From: Tunturiibacter gelidiferens
GTDB lineage: Bacteria > Acidobacteriota > Terriglobia > Terriglobales > Acidobacteriaceae
NCBI RefSeq assembly: GCF_013410115.1
Contig: NZ_JACCCV010000002.1
Location: 434,001-498,000, forward strand
Direction of reading: 5' to 3'
DNA length: 64,000 nucleotides
Positions 51,487 to 60,267 of this stretch are shown here, one piece after another; positions within the stretch are counted from its first letter, which is position 1; every line of letters starts with the position of its first letter. Below the pieces are notes generated by a model. The model saw only the letters and a program-made list of their open reading frames with translations, did not search any database and was not told the origin of the DNA. Both the position numbers and the translations under genes were made by a program.

Positions 51487-52749
51487 ATCACCACGAACCC
51501 CAATCCGACCATCTTTCTCTCTGCGGGCGAAGCCAGTGGCGACCACTATGGCGCCCAGATCCTCTCCGAACTTCGCAGCCGCCACTCGAGCCTCATCGGC
51601 TTCGGGCTCGGAGGCAAGGAGTTGGAAGACGCCGGCCTAGACCGCATCGTCCGCGCCGAGGATGTCGCCCACATGGGCATCACCGAGGTCATCCGGCACA
51701 TTCCTTACATCTATGGGGAGTATCGCCGTCTCGTCGCCGTCATCAAAAAGCGCCGTCCCGACGTCGCCATCCTCATCGATTTTCCTGACGTCAACCTCCG
51801 CCTTGCACGCGAACTGAAAAAACTGGGCGTTCCGGTCGTTTACTTCGTAAGCCCGCAACTCTGGGCCTGGAAGCGTCGCCGCCTTCGTTGGGTCCAGCAG
51901 CGCGTCGATCGCATGATGGTTATCTTTCCGTTTGAAGAAAAGTTCTACCGAGCCCGGGGAGTCGACGCCACATTTGTCGGCCATCCCCTAGCTGAACTTC
52001 CCAGACCGACGGTCTCTCGCGGTGATTACGCTGCAGCCCATGGTCTCGACCCAGCCAAGCAGTGGATCGCACTCTTACCCGGCAGTCGCTGGAAAGAGAT
52101 CACCGCCAATTTAGACGCAATGATCGAGTTGGCTCACCAACTCTCCTGCGGGTTCGAGTTCTTATTGCCCGTAGCTGCCACTATCGATCGCCAAAAACTT
52201 GAGGCCTATATCGCCGGCCCTGACGAGTGGTGGCCCGCGAAACCTGAGTCAGACCTGAAGCGCCTTCATCTTCATCTCGTGCCCGGCGCCCGCGAAGCTC
52301 TTCACCATGCCCGCGCCAGTGTTGTCGCCAGCGGCACAGCCACGGTCCAGGCGGCAGTCATAGGAAACCCCTTTGTCGTTGTCTACCGCGTCTCTCCCGT
52401 CACCTTTCGGCTGGCAAAACTTCTCATCCATTACCCCCCGGAGATCCCTTCACAGACAGACGCCGACGGTAACCTTCCCATCGCCATGGTCAATCTCATC
52501 GCTGGCCGCCGCATCGTGCCAGAATTCCTGCAGGACCGCTTTACTGCCAAAAACGTGGCCGCGGCCCTGGCACCCCTACTTGCCGAAACCACTGAGCGCC
52601 AACAGATGATCGCCGACCTCGCGGAAGTCCGCCACATCCTCCGTCCAGACTTGAATTCAAGCCCTATACAGCAGGTTTGCGATGCCGTCGAGGAACTTTT
52701 GTCTCGAAAAATGCCCGCTGGTGGCCCAAACGTAACTGCAAGCGTCTAA
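51487..52749 (+). CDS. lpxB: Lipid-A-disaccharide synthase LpxB, start codon uncertain
   Basis: GT19 enzyme that joins UDP-2,3-diacylglucosamine and lipid X in lipid A synthesis (cytoplasmic side of the membrane). The catalytic N-terminal signature TIFLSAGEASGDHYGAQIL is encoded from about 51508, then FGLGGKELEDAGL, IDFPDVNLRLARELKKLG, YFVSPQLWAWKRRR, FPFEEKFYRARGVDATFVGHP, LLPGSRWKEI and ASGTATVQAAVIGNPFVVVYRVS. Between the in-frame stop at 51445 and this signature there is no ATG, GTG, TTG or CTG. An ATC (51487 or 51472) may start translation, or a base may be wrong. The first normal start, TTG 51622, would remove the catalytic loop. Confidence 0.88.
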   Translation: MTTNPNPTIFLSAGEASGDHYGAQILSELRSRHSSLIGFGLGGKELEDAGLDRIVRAEDVAHMGITEVIRHIPYIYGEYRRLVAVIKKRRPDVAILIDFPDVNLRLARELKKLGVPVVYFVSPQLWAWKRRRLRWVQQRVDRMMVIFPFEEKFYRARGVDATFVGHPLAELPRPTVSRGDYAAAHGLDPAKQWIALLPGSRWKEITANLDAMIELAHQLSCGFEFLLPVAATIDRQKLEAYIAGPDEWWPAKPESDLKRLHLHLVPGAREALHHARASVVASGTATVQAAVIGNPFVVVYRVSPVTFRLAKLLIHYPPEIPSQTDADGNLPIAMVNLIAGRRIVPEFLQDRFTAKNVAAALAPLLAETTERQQMIADLAEVRHILRPDLNSSPIQQVCDAVEELLSRKMPAGGPNVTASV

Positions 52750-52794
52750 TCAATCGATCGCTGTACCATGATGTTTTGAGGAATCTTAGCCCGC

Positions 52795-54777
52795 ATGTCC
52801 GCCCTCTTCCGCATCCTTCGAACGACACCCATGAGGGTGCTCTCTCTCTGTCTTCTCGCGACTGCAGCCTGGGCTGCGCCGGTAAAGCCTCAACTGCAGA
52901 TCACCGGCTACCTGATCAGCGCCGACCTTGACCCCTCCGTCAACCGCCTCAGCGCTACCGTCGAGGTCACCTTCACCGCCCTTGAAGACCTCACAACACC
53001 CACCTTCGAGCTGAACAACGGCCTCCAAATCACCAAGGTCACCGACGCCCAGGGCCATTCTCTCGAATCCGAGCGCCTTACCAACAACAGTACCGTTCGC
53101 TTCACGCTCTCAACGCCTCTCGCAAAGGGCGCAAGCACCACATATCACTTCGAATACTCCGGGACCCTCAAAGGCGCCGACACTAGCCCGGTCGAAGGCA
53201 TCAAGCTTGCCTCCGTCGAAGATCCCATCAGCATTCTTCTCTATGCCGGCCGCTGGTTCCCCATGACGGGCCTCTTCACCAATCGCTTCACCGCCGAAAT
53301 GCACATCCGGGTCCCTTCGGACGAGCGCGTCGTAGGCTCTGGCAGCGGGGTCGCCGCATCAAAGAGCCTCCCCGGCAACCGCACGGAACATACCTTTAAG
53401 TGGGCCAAACCCGGCTTCCCCGGCACCATCATCGCGGGAAAGTTCCTTGAGCCCATAACCGCGGGCAACATGCGCGTCTATGTTACCGAAAAACACAAAG
53501 ACCACGCCCACGACTTCGCCAGCTTGGGCGAGCGCGAATATCTCTTCATGTCCGGCACCTTCGGCCAACCCGAATCCACTCGCATGAACCTGGTCGAACT
53601 ACCCGACGATGCCGTCTCCGCCGCCTGGGCCCCAGAGATAGCCGCCATCGCCGGCAACCGCATCGCTGCCCGCAACGAGCAGCGCCTGCTCTCCAATACC
53701 CTCGCCCACCAGTGGTGGGGCAGTCAGGTCTCACCCGCGACGATGAACGATGCTTGGATCACCAACGGCATGTCTCGCTACGCCGAACTGATGTACCTCG
53801 AGGACTCTTCCGGTAAAAACGCATTCCAGTCCGCCATCACTGATGTCTCTGCCGGCGCCCTGGCATATGACACCGAACCACTCACAACCATCGGTCGCCT
53901 CGACCCCTTCTCCCCGCAGTTCCAGTCCATGACTCTTGAAAAAGGCGCCATGGTCTTTCACATGCTTCGCTGGGAGATGGGCGACGAGGTCTTCACCAAA
54001 TTTCTCCGTACTATTCTTTCGCAGTACACCGACAAATCGGTCCACACCTCCAACGTTCAGACCATAGCCGAAAAGGAATCCAGCCTCCAGCTTGAGTCCT
54101 TCTTCGCCCAGTGGCTCGACGGAACCGGTGCCCCAGCCTTCGCCGACAAATACTCTGTCTTCCGCCTCGGAGACAACAAGGGCTTCCGCACCATAGGAGC
54201 CATCACTCAGGACCTCGACCTATTCCGCATGCCGATCGAGCTCCGCATCGAAACCGACGGTAAAACGGAGATTCGCCGGGTCGACGTCTCCGGCTCCGAC
54301 TCGCAATATTCCATCGAAACGTTCGGACGCCCCCGCCGCATCAGCATTGACCCTGACAACTGGTTGCTAAAAAGCACTCCGGATCTTGCCGTCCGCGTCG
54401 CCGTCCTCCGTGGTCAAGAGCAAGTCGCGCAGGGCGACCTCACAGCCGCACTCATCGAATATCAAAAGGCTCTCGACACCAACAAAAACAGCTCGCTCGC
54501 CGCTTACCGCATAGGCGAAATATTCTTCATGCAGCGCAACTACCAGTCCGCCGCCAACAGCTTCCGCGACGCACTCCGCGGCGACGGCGATCCCAAATGG
54601 GTCGAGGTCTGGAGCCACATCGAGCTGGCCCGCATCTTCGACTGCACCGGCCAGCGGGACCGTGCCGTCAACGAGTATCGTCTCGCAGTACAGAGCAACG
54701 ACAACACCCAGGGCGCCGTCAACGAAGCACGCGCCTCCATGCAAGCTCCCTACAAATGTCAGCGTGGTGAAAACTAG
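52795..54777 (+). CDS. M1 aminopeptidase homologue without zinc site, with C-terminal TPR
   Basis: 660 aa. Signal peptide at 1-28, M1-like beta domain, then the peptidase-fold region. Where M1 enzymes have HExxH-x18-E this protein has N301-T-L-A-H305 and N324: two of three zinc ligands and the catalytic Glu are gone, while the surrounding LAHQWWGSQVSP and the W before residue 324 remain. GAMEN is also absent (LVELPDDAVSAAW). The C-terminus (about 540-650) is TPR-like (ALIEYQKALDTNKNSSLAAY, YQSAANSFRDALRGD). It is probably a periplasmic binding or scaffold protein. The ATG at 52795 has GAGG 12 nt upstream; ATG at 52831 is an alternative. Confidence 0.85.
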   Translation: MSALFRILRTTPMRVLSLCLLATAAWAAPVKPQLQITGYLISADLDPSVNRLSATVEVTFTALEDLTTPTFELNNGLQITKVTDAQGHSLESERLTNNSTVRFTLSTPLAKGASTTYHFEYSGTLKGADTSPVEGIKLASVEDPISILLYAGRWFPMTGLFTNRFTAEMHIRVPSDERVVGSGSGVAASKSLPGNRTEHTFKWAKPGFPGTIIAGKFLEPITAGNMRVYVTEKHKDHAHDFASLGEREYLFMSGTFGQPESTRMNLVELPDDAVSAAWAPEIAAIAGNRIAARNEQRLLSNTLAHQWWGSQVSPATMNDAWITNGMSRYAELMYLEDSSGKNAFQSAITDVSAGALAYDTEPLTTIGRLDPFSPQFQSMTLEKGAMVFHMLRWEMGDEVFTKFLRTILSQYTDKSVHTSNVQTIAEKESSLQLESFFAQWLDGTGAPAFADKYSVFRLGDNKGFRTIGAITQDLDLFRMPIELRIETDGKTEIRRVDVSGSDSQYSIETFGRPRRISIDPDNWLLKSTPDLAVRVAVLRGQEQVAQGDLTAALIEYQKALDTNKNSSLAAYRIGEIFFMQRNYQSAANSFRDALRGDGDPKWVEVWSHIELARIFDCTGQRDRAVNEYRLAVQSNDNTQGAVNEARASMQAPYKCQRGEN

Positions 54778-55058
54778 CTACGCAATTCGTATGCCCAAAA
54801 ACCGAGCGAATAACAGCGTCTGCGATGCATCGACCACCGCGCCCTTAATATCCTCTGCGTACAACTGGATTCCATCCACTACTGACCCTCGAAGATGCGC
54901 GTCGACAAGCTAGCTTTTACTCATCTCGACGTTCCGAAGATTACATCTGCGAAATCGAGCTCCCGAGAGATCCGTTCCGTAGAAATCCGCGTCCTCGAAG
55001 TTGCAGGAATTGAGAGATTCTTGTCGACGAAAACGAGGCCCACTCGCTGAAAAGTCTC
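54778..55058 (-). pseudogene. Remnant of a pentapeptide-repeat protein gene
   Basis: Minus-strand reading gives CNFEDADFYGTDLSGARFR and CNLRNVEMSKS, then a TAG at 54910-54912, and in the same frame LVDAHLRGSVVDGIQLYAED and IKGAVVDASQTLLFARFLG with a normal stop. The A(D/N)Lxx pattern and the ending EDIKGAVVDASQ...ARFLGIRIA are typical of pentapeptide-repeat proteins. There is no start codon before the segment: the frame simply continues from the stop of the ABC permease gene (55063). So both the 5' end and an in-frame stop mark it as decayed. Confidence 0.72.
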
Positions 55059-55062
55059 TCCT

Positions 55063-56304
55063 CTACTCGTACCTGAGCGCCTCAATCGGATCCAAAGCAG
55101 CTGCCTTCATCGCCGGAATCATCCCACTGATCGTTCCCACGATGATGAGAATTATCGTCGCCACCAAAACTGTGTTTGGAGAAATCAGCAGATGGATATC
55201 TCCAGCTTCCGCATTCGATGCAAGCGCACTATAGAACGTAATCCGCCCTACACTCTTTGCGACCGCATATGCCAGCGCAATGCCACCCACCCCGCCGACA
55301 CCCGAAATCACGAGTGCTTCAGCCAGAAATTGCATCAGAATGTGTCGCTTCCTTGCTCCCAGTGCTTTCTCCACACCGATCTCTCGCGTTCTCTGCTGTA
55401 CACTCACCAGCATGATGTTCATCAGACCTATTCCCGCGATCCCCAGTGTGAGCGCGCCGATAAAGGAAAGCAGCACCTGCAACCCCAGCGAAATAATTCG
55501 AAACTGCGTCAACTGCTCCATGATGTTCGCCACAAACACAGCGCGCCGGTCGCTCGGCCTGTAGCCATGTGCTATCGCAAGTGTCTTGCGCAGCGCCTCC
55601 TCAACCATCTTGGGGTCGCCCTTGTAGTCCAGCCAAATGCCGTCGAGATATTTGGTGTCCTTGATATCGCTCATCGTCGTCAGCGGCACGTTCACCTGAC
55701 GGTTAATGTCGCTGTCATCGCCCTCCTGCATCTTCGGCGTCATCACCCCAACCACTTCAAAGCTCACACCATTTAGCCGGATCTTCTCGCCAATCGGGTA
55801 TAGCCCCGAAAATAGCTTTGTCTTAGCCTCCGAGCCGATTACCGTAACGTGCGCCCTTTGCTGCACATCGGCTTCAGTGATCGGACGCCCCGCGGCTAGA
55901 TCGAGCCTCTGAATCGACTGCAGCTCCGGCGTAATTCCGGTCACATCCCAGCTGAAGCTATGCAAATCGTTCTGCACAGGCACGGTTTTGTCCACTGTTG
56001 GGGCGACGCGCATCACCCCTGGCACCGTCTCCTGAATTCTCTCCACATCTTCCTGCGTGAGCCGAACCTGCACTCCCGCTTTCGAGCCGCCCGCCTGCTC
56101 GCTGGTCCGTCCTGGAAACACACCGATCATGTTCGTACCAAACTGAGCAAAGATATTCTCGAACGCCTGCCCAAACCCGGCACCGTAAGCCAGCAGCAAC
56201 ACCACCGTTGCGATGCCCCACGCCATGCCCACAATCGTGATCGTCGTCCGTCGACGATTGTGTTTCATCGCCTCTATAGCCTGCCCCAGAATGTCACTCA
56301 GCAT
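55063..56304 (-). CDS. MacB-like ABC transporter permease (FtsX family), second of pair
   Basis: 413 aa. One N-terminal helix (TTITIVGMAWGIATVVLLLAY), a large periplasmic MacB_PCD domain (about 45-275) and three C-terminal helices with GIAGIGLMNIMLVSVQQRTREIG and EKALGARKRHI, the FtsX/MacB hallmark. A frame is open to 56385, but the ATG at 56304 has AAGGA eight nt upstream. It starts four nt after the stop of the first permease gene. No ATPase gene is adjacent. Confidence 0.88.
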   Translation of the reverse strand: MLSDILGQAIEAMKHNRRRTTITIVGMAWGIATVVLLLAYGAGFGQAFENIFAQFGTNMIGVFPGRTSEQAGGSKAGVQVRLTQEDVERIQETVPGVMRVAPTVDKTVPVQNDLHSFSWDVTGITPELQSIQRLDLAAGRPITEADVQQRAHVTVIGSEAKTKLFSGLYPIGEKIRLNGVSFEVVGVMTPKMQEGDDSDINRQVNVPLTTMSDIKDTKYLDGIWLDYKGDPKMVEEALRKTLAIAHGYRPSDRRAVFVANIMEQLTQFRIISLGLQVLLSFIGALTLGIAGIGLMNIMLVSVQQRTREIGVEKALGARKRHILMQFLAEALVISGVGGVGGIALAYAVAKSVGRITFYSALASNAEAGDIHLLISPNTVLVATIILIIVGTISGMIPAMKAAALDPIEALRYE

Positions 56305-56308
56305 GGTC

Positions 56309-57565
56309 TTATTCCTTTCGCAGTGCTTCAACAGGAGCGAGCATTGCTGCCTGTCTCGCCGGATACAGTCCAGCCACGATGCCACACAAGGTCAACGTCC
56401 CCATCGCCATCGCAGCCGACCAAGGCACCAATCGCGGCGGATCGAACCCCATATCATTATTTCCGACCACCGAACCGAGCGCCGCCATCAGAGCCGCGGC
56501 ACCGATAATTCCAATCAGCCCACTCAGCGCCGTCAGCGTCAACCCCTCAAGAAAAAACTGGAAGAGAATGCTTCTATTCGTCGCGCCTAACGCCTTCCGC
56601 AGGCCAATCTCCTTCGTCCGCTCCGTCACCGTCACCAGCATGATATTGATAATTCCAACCGCTCCCAATGCAAGCGTCACGATGCCGACCCCACCCAGAA
56701 ACACATCCATCGCGGTAAAGATCAACCCTACCATGCGGTTCGATTTGATTGTGTCCCACTCCTCAAAACCCTCTTTGCGAGCAGGATCGAAGCCGTGTCG
56801 CGTTGCGATGATCTTGTGGACCTCAGACTTTGCCGTCTCGTTCAACTCTTCAGTCAGTGGCTGGTATTGAATTTGAGAGATCGAGTCTTGCGGGATATTG
56901 TCTCCAGTTATCGGAAAGAACTCCTGCATCGTCGTTAGCGGAATGTAGATTCTCTGATTGGGCCCATCGTTGTTGCCGCGCCCTACTTTCTTTGCTACTC
57001 CGATCACTTGAAACCGATAGCCATTCAGTGTGATCACGGCGCCCAACGGAGGACGTCCCGGAAACAGGAGCCCAACCATTCTCTGTCCCAGCACAACTAC
57101 CTGGCGTCGCTCAGTCAGATCCTGCTGATTCAAAAATCGTCCCTGCGCGATGGGCAGATTCGCGATCTGCGGATAGTTCAGTTCAACCCCCAACACCTGT
57201 CCGCCCGCACTCGAAAAATCACTTACCTGCTTCAGATCGCTGCGATTGATGATCGAGGTCACATTCCGAACGTCCGGGGCCTGTGCGCGAATCGCCGCCG
57301 CGTCGCTCATCGTCAGCTTGTACGGCCGCATCCCCACATGCTGCTCCGGCAGCACCGGAATTGTTCCACCCCACATCATGATTACATCAGTGCCAAGCTC
57401 GGCGAGCCCTCTGCGCTGCCCCGAACGAAATCCCTCACCCAGCCCAATCAGCAGCAACAGTGAGGCCACCCCCCACGCGATTCCAAACATCGTCAGAAAC
57501 GACCGCAGCTTGTTGGCACCAATCGACCGGAATACCTGAGCGAAGATATTGATTAGAGCGCGCAT
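56309..57565 (-). CDS. MacB-like ABC transporter permease (FtsX family), first of pair
   Basis: 418 aa with the same layout as its neighbour: N-terminal helix FLTMFGIAWGVASLLLLIGL, MacB_PCD periplasmic domain, then GAVGIINIMLVTVTERTKEIG and RKALGATNRSILFQF followed by two more helices. The pair is a likely heterodimeric mechanotransmission-type permease for a MacA-like or lipoprotein-type system; ATPase and membrane-fusion partner must be elsewhere. ATG at 57565. 130 nt separate it from the dehydrogenase gene upstream on the same strand. Confidence 0.88.
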   Translation of the reverse strand: MRALINIFAQVFRSIGANKLRSFLTMFGIAWGVASLLLLIGLGEGFRSGQRRGLAELGTDVIMMWGGTIPVLPEQHVGMRPYKLTMSDAAAIRAQAPDVRNVTSIINRSDLKQVSDFSSAGGQVLGVELNYPQIANLPIAQGRFLNQQDLTERRQVVVLGQRMVGLLFPGRPPLGAVITLNGYRFQVIGVAKKVGRGNNDGPNQRIYIPLTTMQEFFPITGDNIPQDSISQIQYQPLTEELNETAKSEVHKIIATRHGFDPARKEGFEEWDTIKSNRMVGLIFTAMDVFLGGVGIVTLALGAVGIINIMLVTVTERTKEIGLRKALGATNRSILFQFFLEGLTLTALSGLIGIIGAAALMAALGSVVGNNDMGFDPPRLVPWSAAMAMGTLTLCGIVAGLYPARQAAMLAPVEALRKE

Positions 57566-57695
57566 AGCGTTGGTTGGACGAAAACTCCCCGTAGTTGTCT
57601 ACGCAGAGTTGCGCAAACCAGTTCCCTTTCAGCAATGAATTAACATTGGCAATCTTCGCTCACACAGAAAGGGTTAACTGCAACAGAAGAGCAAC

Positions 57696-58295
57696 CTACA
57701 GCGCTGCCGGAAGGACATTCTTAATCAGTGCAGGCTCGTCGGGATCCGCCTCCGCCTGTACCGCAAGTCCAAGCGTACAGAGAAACCGACGGACAGTCTC
57801 TACAATTGGCTTCAGCGCAGCCGCTGGATACAACACGCGTACCGCCGGAGCTACTACCGCATCACCTCGAACAAGATTGCCCCGCACTGCAACGCACCGT
57901 TCTGGCCTATAAACACAGGACGCCAGATCTGTAATACTCAGCGCATAGCTCGGCGTACACAAAATCGTCTTCGGCGGAGCCATCCGGTCGATCATGCTGA
58001 AGATCTCAAGCTTCGACTCCAGCTCATCGGGTACAAAGTCCACCGCGATATCGGCTGTGCGCACGGCATCTTCAACAGTCGAGGCCAACTCCAAACTTCC
58101 CGCAACAACGCGTTTGCTTAGGTCTGCGTACGCCGCCTCAGCCCGCCACAGATTGGCCGGCATGACATCTTCCAGCACAACATCGAACCCAGCGGCGGAA
58201 CAGGCCAATGCGAAGCTGCGGCCAGCCACACCGGCCCCGATGATCGCAACCCTGCGAATCTCGAGCGGCGGCTGGTCCGCAGCCTCCTTCATCAT
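57696..58295 (-). CDS. 3-hydroxyacyl-CoA dehydrogenase NAD-binding domain protein (single domain)
   Basis: 199 aa. Rossmann motif RRVAIIGAGVAGRSFALACS (residues about 14-33), then the family features AVDFVPDELESKLEIFSMID and ILCTPSYALSITDLAS. Full enzymes have about 280-310 aa with a C-terminal helical domain holding the dimer interface; here only the NAD domain is left, although the reading frame is clean. It starts within the stop of the 62-codon gene upstream (ATGA overlap). Either a short paralogue that binds NAD and a ligand, or a truncated gene still expressed. Confidence 0.8.
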   Translation of the reverse strand: MMKEAADQPPLEIRRVAIIGAGVAGRSFALACSAAGFDVVLEDVMPANLWRAEAAYADLSKRVVAGSLELASTVEDAVRTADIAVDFVPDELESKLEIFSMIDRMAPPKTILCTPSYALSITDLASCVYRPERCVAVRGNLVRGDAVVAPAVRVLYPAAALKPIVETVRRFLCTLGLAVQAEADPDEPALIKNVLPAAL

Positions 58296-58479
58296 TTCTT
58301 GCTCGCGACTGCCGTGATCACGGACTCGTAGCTAGGCTCGGCTCCCCTGATATGGTCGGACACGCGCTGGCGTTCCTCCTCTGTCAGCGACGGCAGCACC
58401 GCGAGAATGCGGCGCAGCGTTACCGAAATGTCATCAACATAGTTCATGGTGCGGATTGCTTCGCCAGAGAGAGGCATGC
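58292..58479 (-). CDS. 61-aa small protein coupled to the dehydrogenase
   Basis: 61 aa starting MPLSGEAIRTMNYVDDISVT and ending ESVITAVASKK. I do not recognise a family. It is predicted to be helical, acidic in the middle (LPSLTEEERQRVSDHIRG) and soluble. The ATG at 58479 has AGGAG nine nt upstream, and the last four bases overlap the start of the dehydrogenase gene, so the two products are made together. A longer open frame to 58603 lacks a plausible start. Confidence 0.65.
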
Positions 58480-58514
58480 TTTGGTGCTCCTGAGAATTAA
58501 GATACCCTCCCAGT

Positions 58515-60110
58515 CTAAACGTTCGCGCCCAGCTCTGCCCGTTTCGACCCCTCTTCCACCGGCTTTCCCGCCTCAATCCCCTCCGTTGGCTTCTCCCATC
58601 CATCGCGATCGGTCATCGCCATCAACTCCGCCAGTTGAGTCGCAAAATCCGAATGCACCGCCTTCAGGCCATACCGCCAGCTCCAGTTCCCCGCGCCAGC
58701 TGAAGGCGTATTCATCCTGGCTTCGCTGCCCAGGTGCAACACATCCTGCATGGGAAATACACAAAGATTCGCCACCGATCGAGCGGCCGCACGAATCATC
58801 GCCCAAACAATGTCTTCGTCGTGATCGATCTTTTGAAGATAGGTTTGCACGTTGGTACGCTCGACACCGCTCACATCATCCCGCCACCAGCCCAGCGTCG
58901 TGTTATTGTCATGCGTCCCGGTGTACACCACCGTATTTGGGACATACCGGTGGGGCAGATAGAGATGCGCCCCACGATCCGAGAACCCGAACTGTAGAAT
59001 TCGCATACCCGGCATGCCAAAGTGCTCCCGCAGCTCGTCCACCTCGGGCGTAATGAGCCCAAGATCCTCGGCGACAAACGGTAGATCGCCAAACACCTCT
59101 TTCAGACGCTGAAACAGCTCATGCCCCGGAGCCTTGACCCACTGCCCATTGATTGCCGTCTCTTCCTCTGCGGGGATCGACCAGAACGCCTCGAACCCGC
59201 GAAAGTGGTCCAGCCGAATCACGTCATATAGTGTCAGCGATCGCCGAATTCGTGCCACCCACCAGTCGAATCCGCGCTCCTTCAGCAGACCCCACTTGTA
59301 AAGTGGATTTCCCCACCGCTGTCCGGTCACGGAAAAGTAGTCCGGCGGAACCCCCGACACCCGAACCGGCCTCAGTTCCTCATCCAGCTCGAACATCTCA
59401 GGATGCGTCCACACATCGGCACTGTCGTAGTTCACGAAGATTGCAACATCGCCCATGATACGAATCTTGCGTTCCGCACAATACCCCCGCAGACCGCACC
59501 ACTGCTCATTGAAGAAAAACTGAACGACCTGTTCGATCGCGAGCTCGCGGGCGTGATCGTTCATCAACTTGCTCAATGCATCGCCGTTACGCCGCGCGTA
59601 CTCCGCAGGCCACTCATGCCAGCTCCCGTACTCATGCATGCGCCGTAGTACGTTGAACATAGCGTAGTCCTGCAGCCACGAGCTATTGTGTTCGCAGAAT
59701 CTCTGAAACTTCGCGCGTCTCTCATCCGGGGCATGATCCAGAAAATTACCAGCAGCCTCTTCAATCAGTGGCAGCTTCAGTCGGAACGCCGCGTCAAAGT
59801 CCGCAGGCCCATCATGCCCCGGCAACCCCACGATCCGCTCCCCGGCAATCCACCCGTCATGCACCAGCATCTCCAGGCTTATCAGCAGCGGATTCCCCGC
59901 AAACGCCGACAGTGCCGAATACGGAGAACTCCCGTATCCCGTCGGACTCAACGGCAACACCTGCCACATCCTCTGCTTCGCCGCCGCCAGAAAATCTACA
60001 AATGCGTACGCAGCCGGCCCAAAGTCCCCTATCCCACCGTACGAAGGCAGCGACGTCACATGCAGCAAAACTCCCGACAAACGTTCCTGATTGCTCACGT
60101 CCCCACTCAT
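58515..60110 (-). CDS. malQ: 4-alpha-glucanotransferase MalQ (amylomaltase)
   Basis: 531 aa GH77 enzyme that transfers 1,4-alpha-glucan segments in maltodextrin/glycogen metabolism. N-terminal GVLLHVTSLPSYGGIGDFGP, sugar-site motif LPLSPTGYGSSPYSALSAFAG, nucleophile region YDVIRLDHFRGFEAFW, acid/base AEDLGLITPEVDELR and GTHDNNTTLGWW are all intact. Length is normal for bacterial GH77. The last residues (AGKPVEEGSKRAELGANV) are a non-conserved tail. Start ATG at 60110. Confidence 0.96.
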   Translation of the reverse strand: MSGDVSNQERLSGVLLHVTSLPSYGGIGDFGPAAYAFVDFLAAAKQRMWQVLPLSPTGYGSSPYSALSAFAGNPLLISLEMLVHDGWIAGERIVGLPGHDGPADFDAAFRLKLPLIEEAAGNFLDHAPDERRAKFQRFCEHNSSWLQDYAMFNVLRRMHEYGSWHEWPAEYARRNGDALSKLMNDHARELAIEQVVQFFFNEQWCGLRGYCAERKIRIMGDVAIFVNYDSADVWTHPEMFELDEELRPVRVSGVPPDYFSVTGQRWGNPLYKWGLLKERGFDWWVARIRRSLTLYDVIRLDHFRGFEAFWSIPAEEETAINGQWVKAPGHELFQRLKEVFGDLPFVAEDLGLITPEVDELREHFGMPGMRILQFGFSDRGAHLYLPHRYVPNTVVYTGTHDNNTTLGWWRDDVSGVERTNVQTYLQKIDHDEDIVWAMIRAAARSVANLCVFPMQDVLHLGSEARMNTPSAGAGNWSWRYGLKAVHSDFATQLAELMAMTDRDGWEKPTEGIEAGKPVEEGSKRAELGANV

Positions 60111-60214
60111 CCAGCCCCCTCTTACAACTCCAACTTATGATGCCAGAAACCGATAAGTCGGCGTCATGCAACAGTCTCCCCATGTGGCAACAGTGATAAC
60201 GGCACAAAACACGA

Positions 60215-60243
60215 AGACGCCCGAGGGGCTCACTCGGGCGTCT
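60215..60243. terminator. Possible terminator after the PpiD-like gene
   Basis: AGACGCCCGAG pairs exactly with CTCGGGCGTCT (11 bp, 7-nt loop), 24 nt beyond the stop at 60268. On the minus strand it is followed by a weak T-rich tract (TTCGTGTTTTG). Confidence 0.65.
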
Positions 60244-60267
60244 GTCTCTCTTTGTTTCAGCGTGCAG

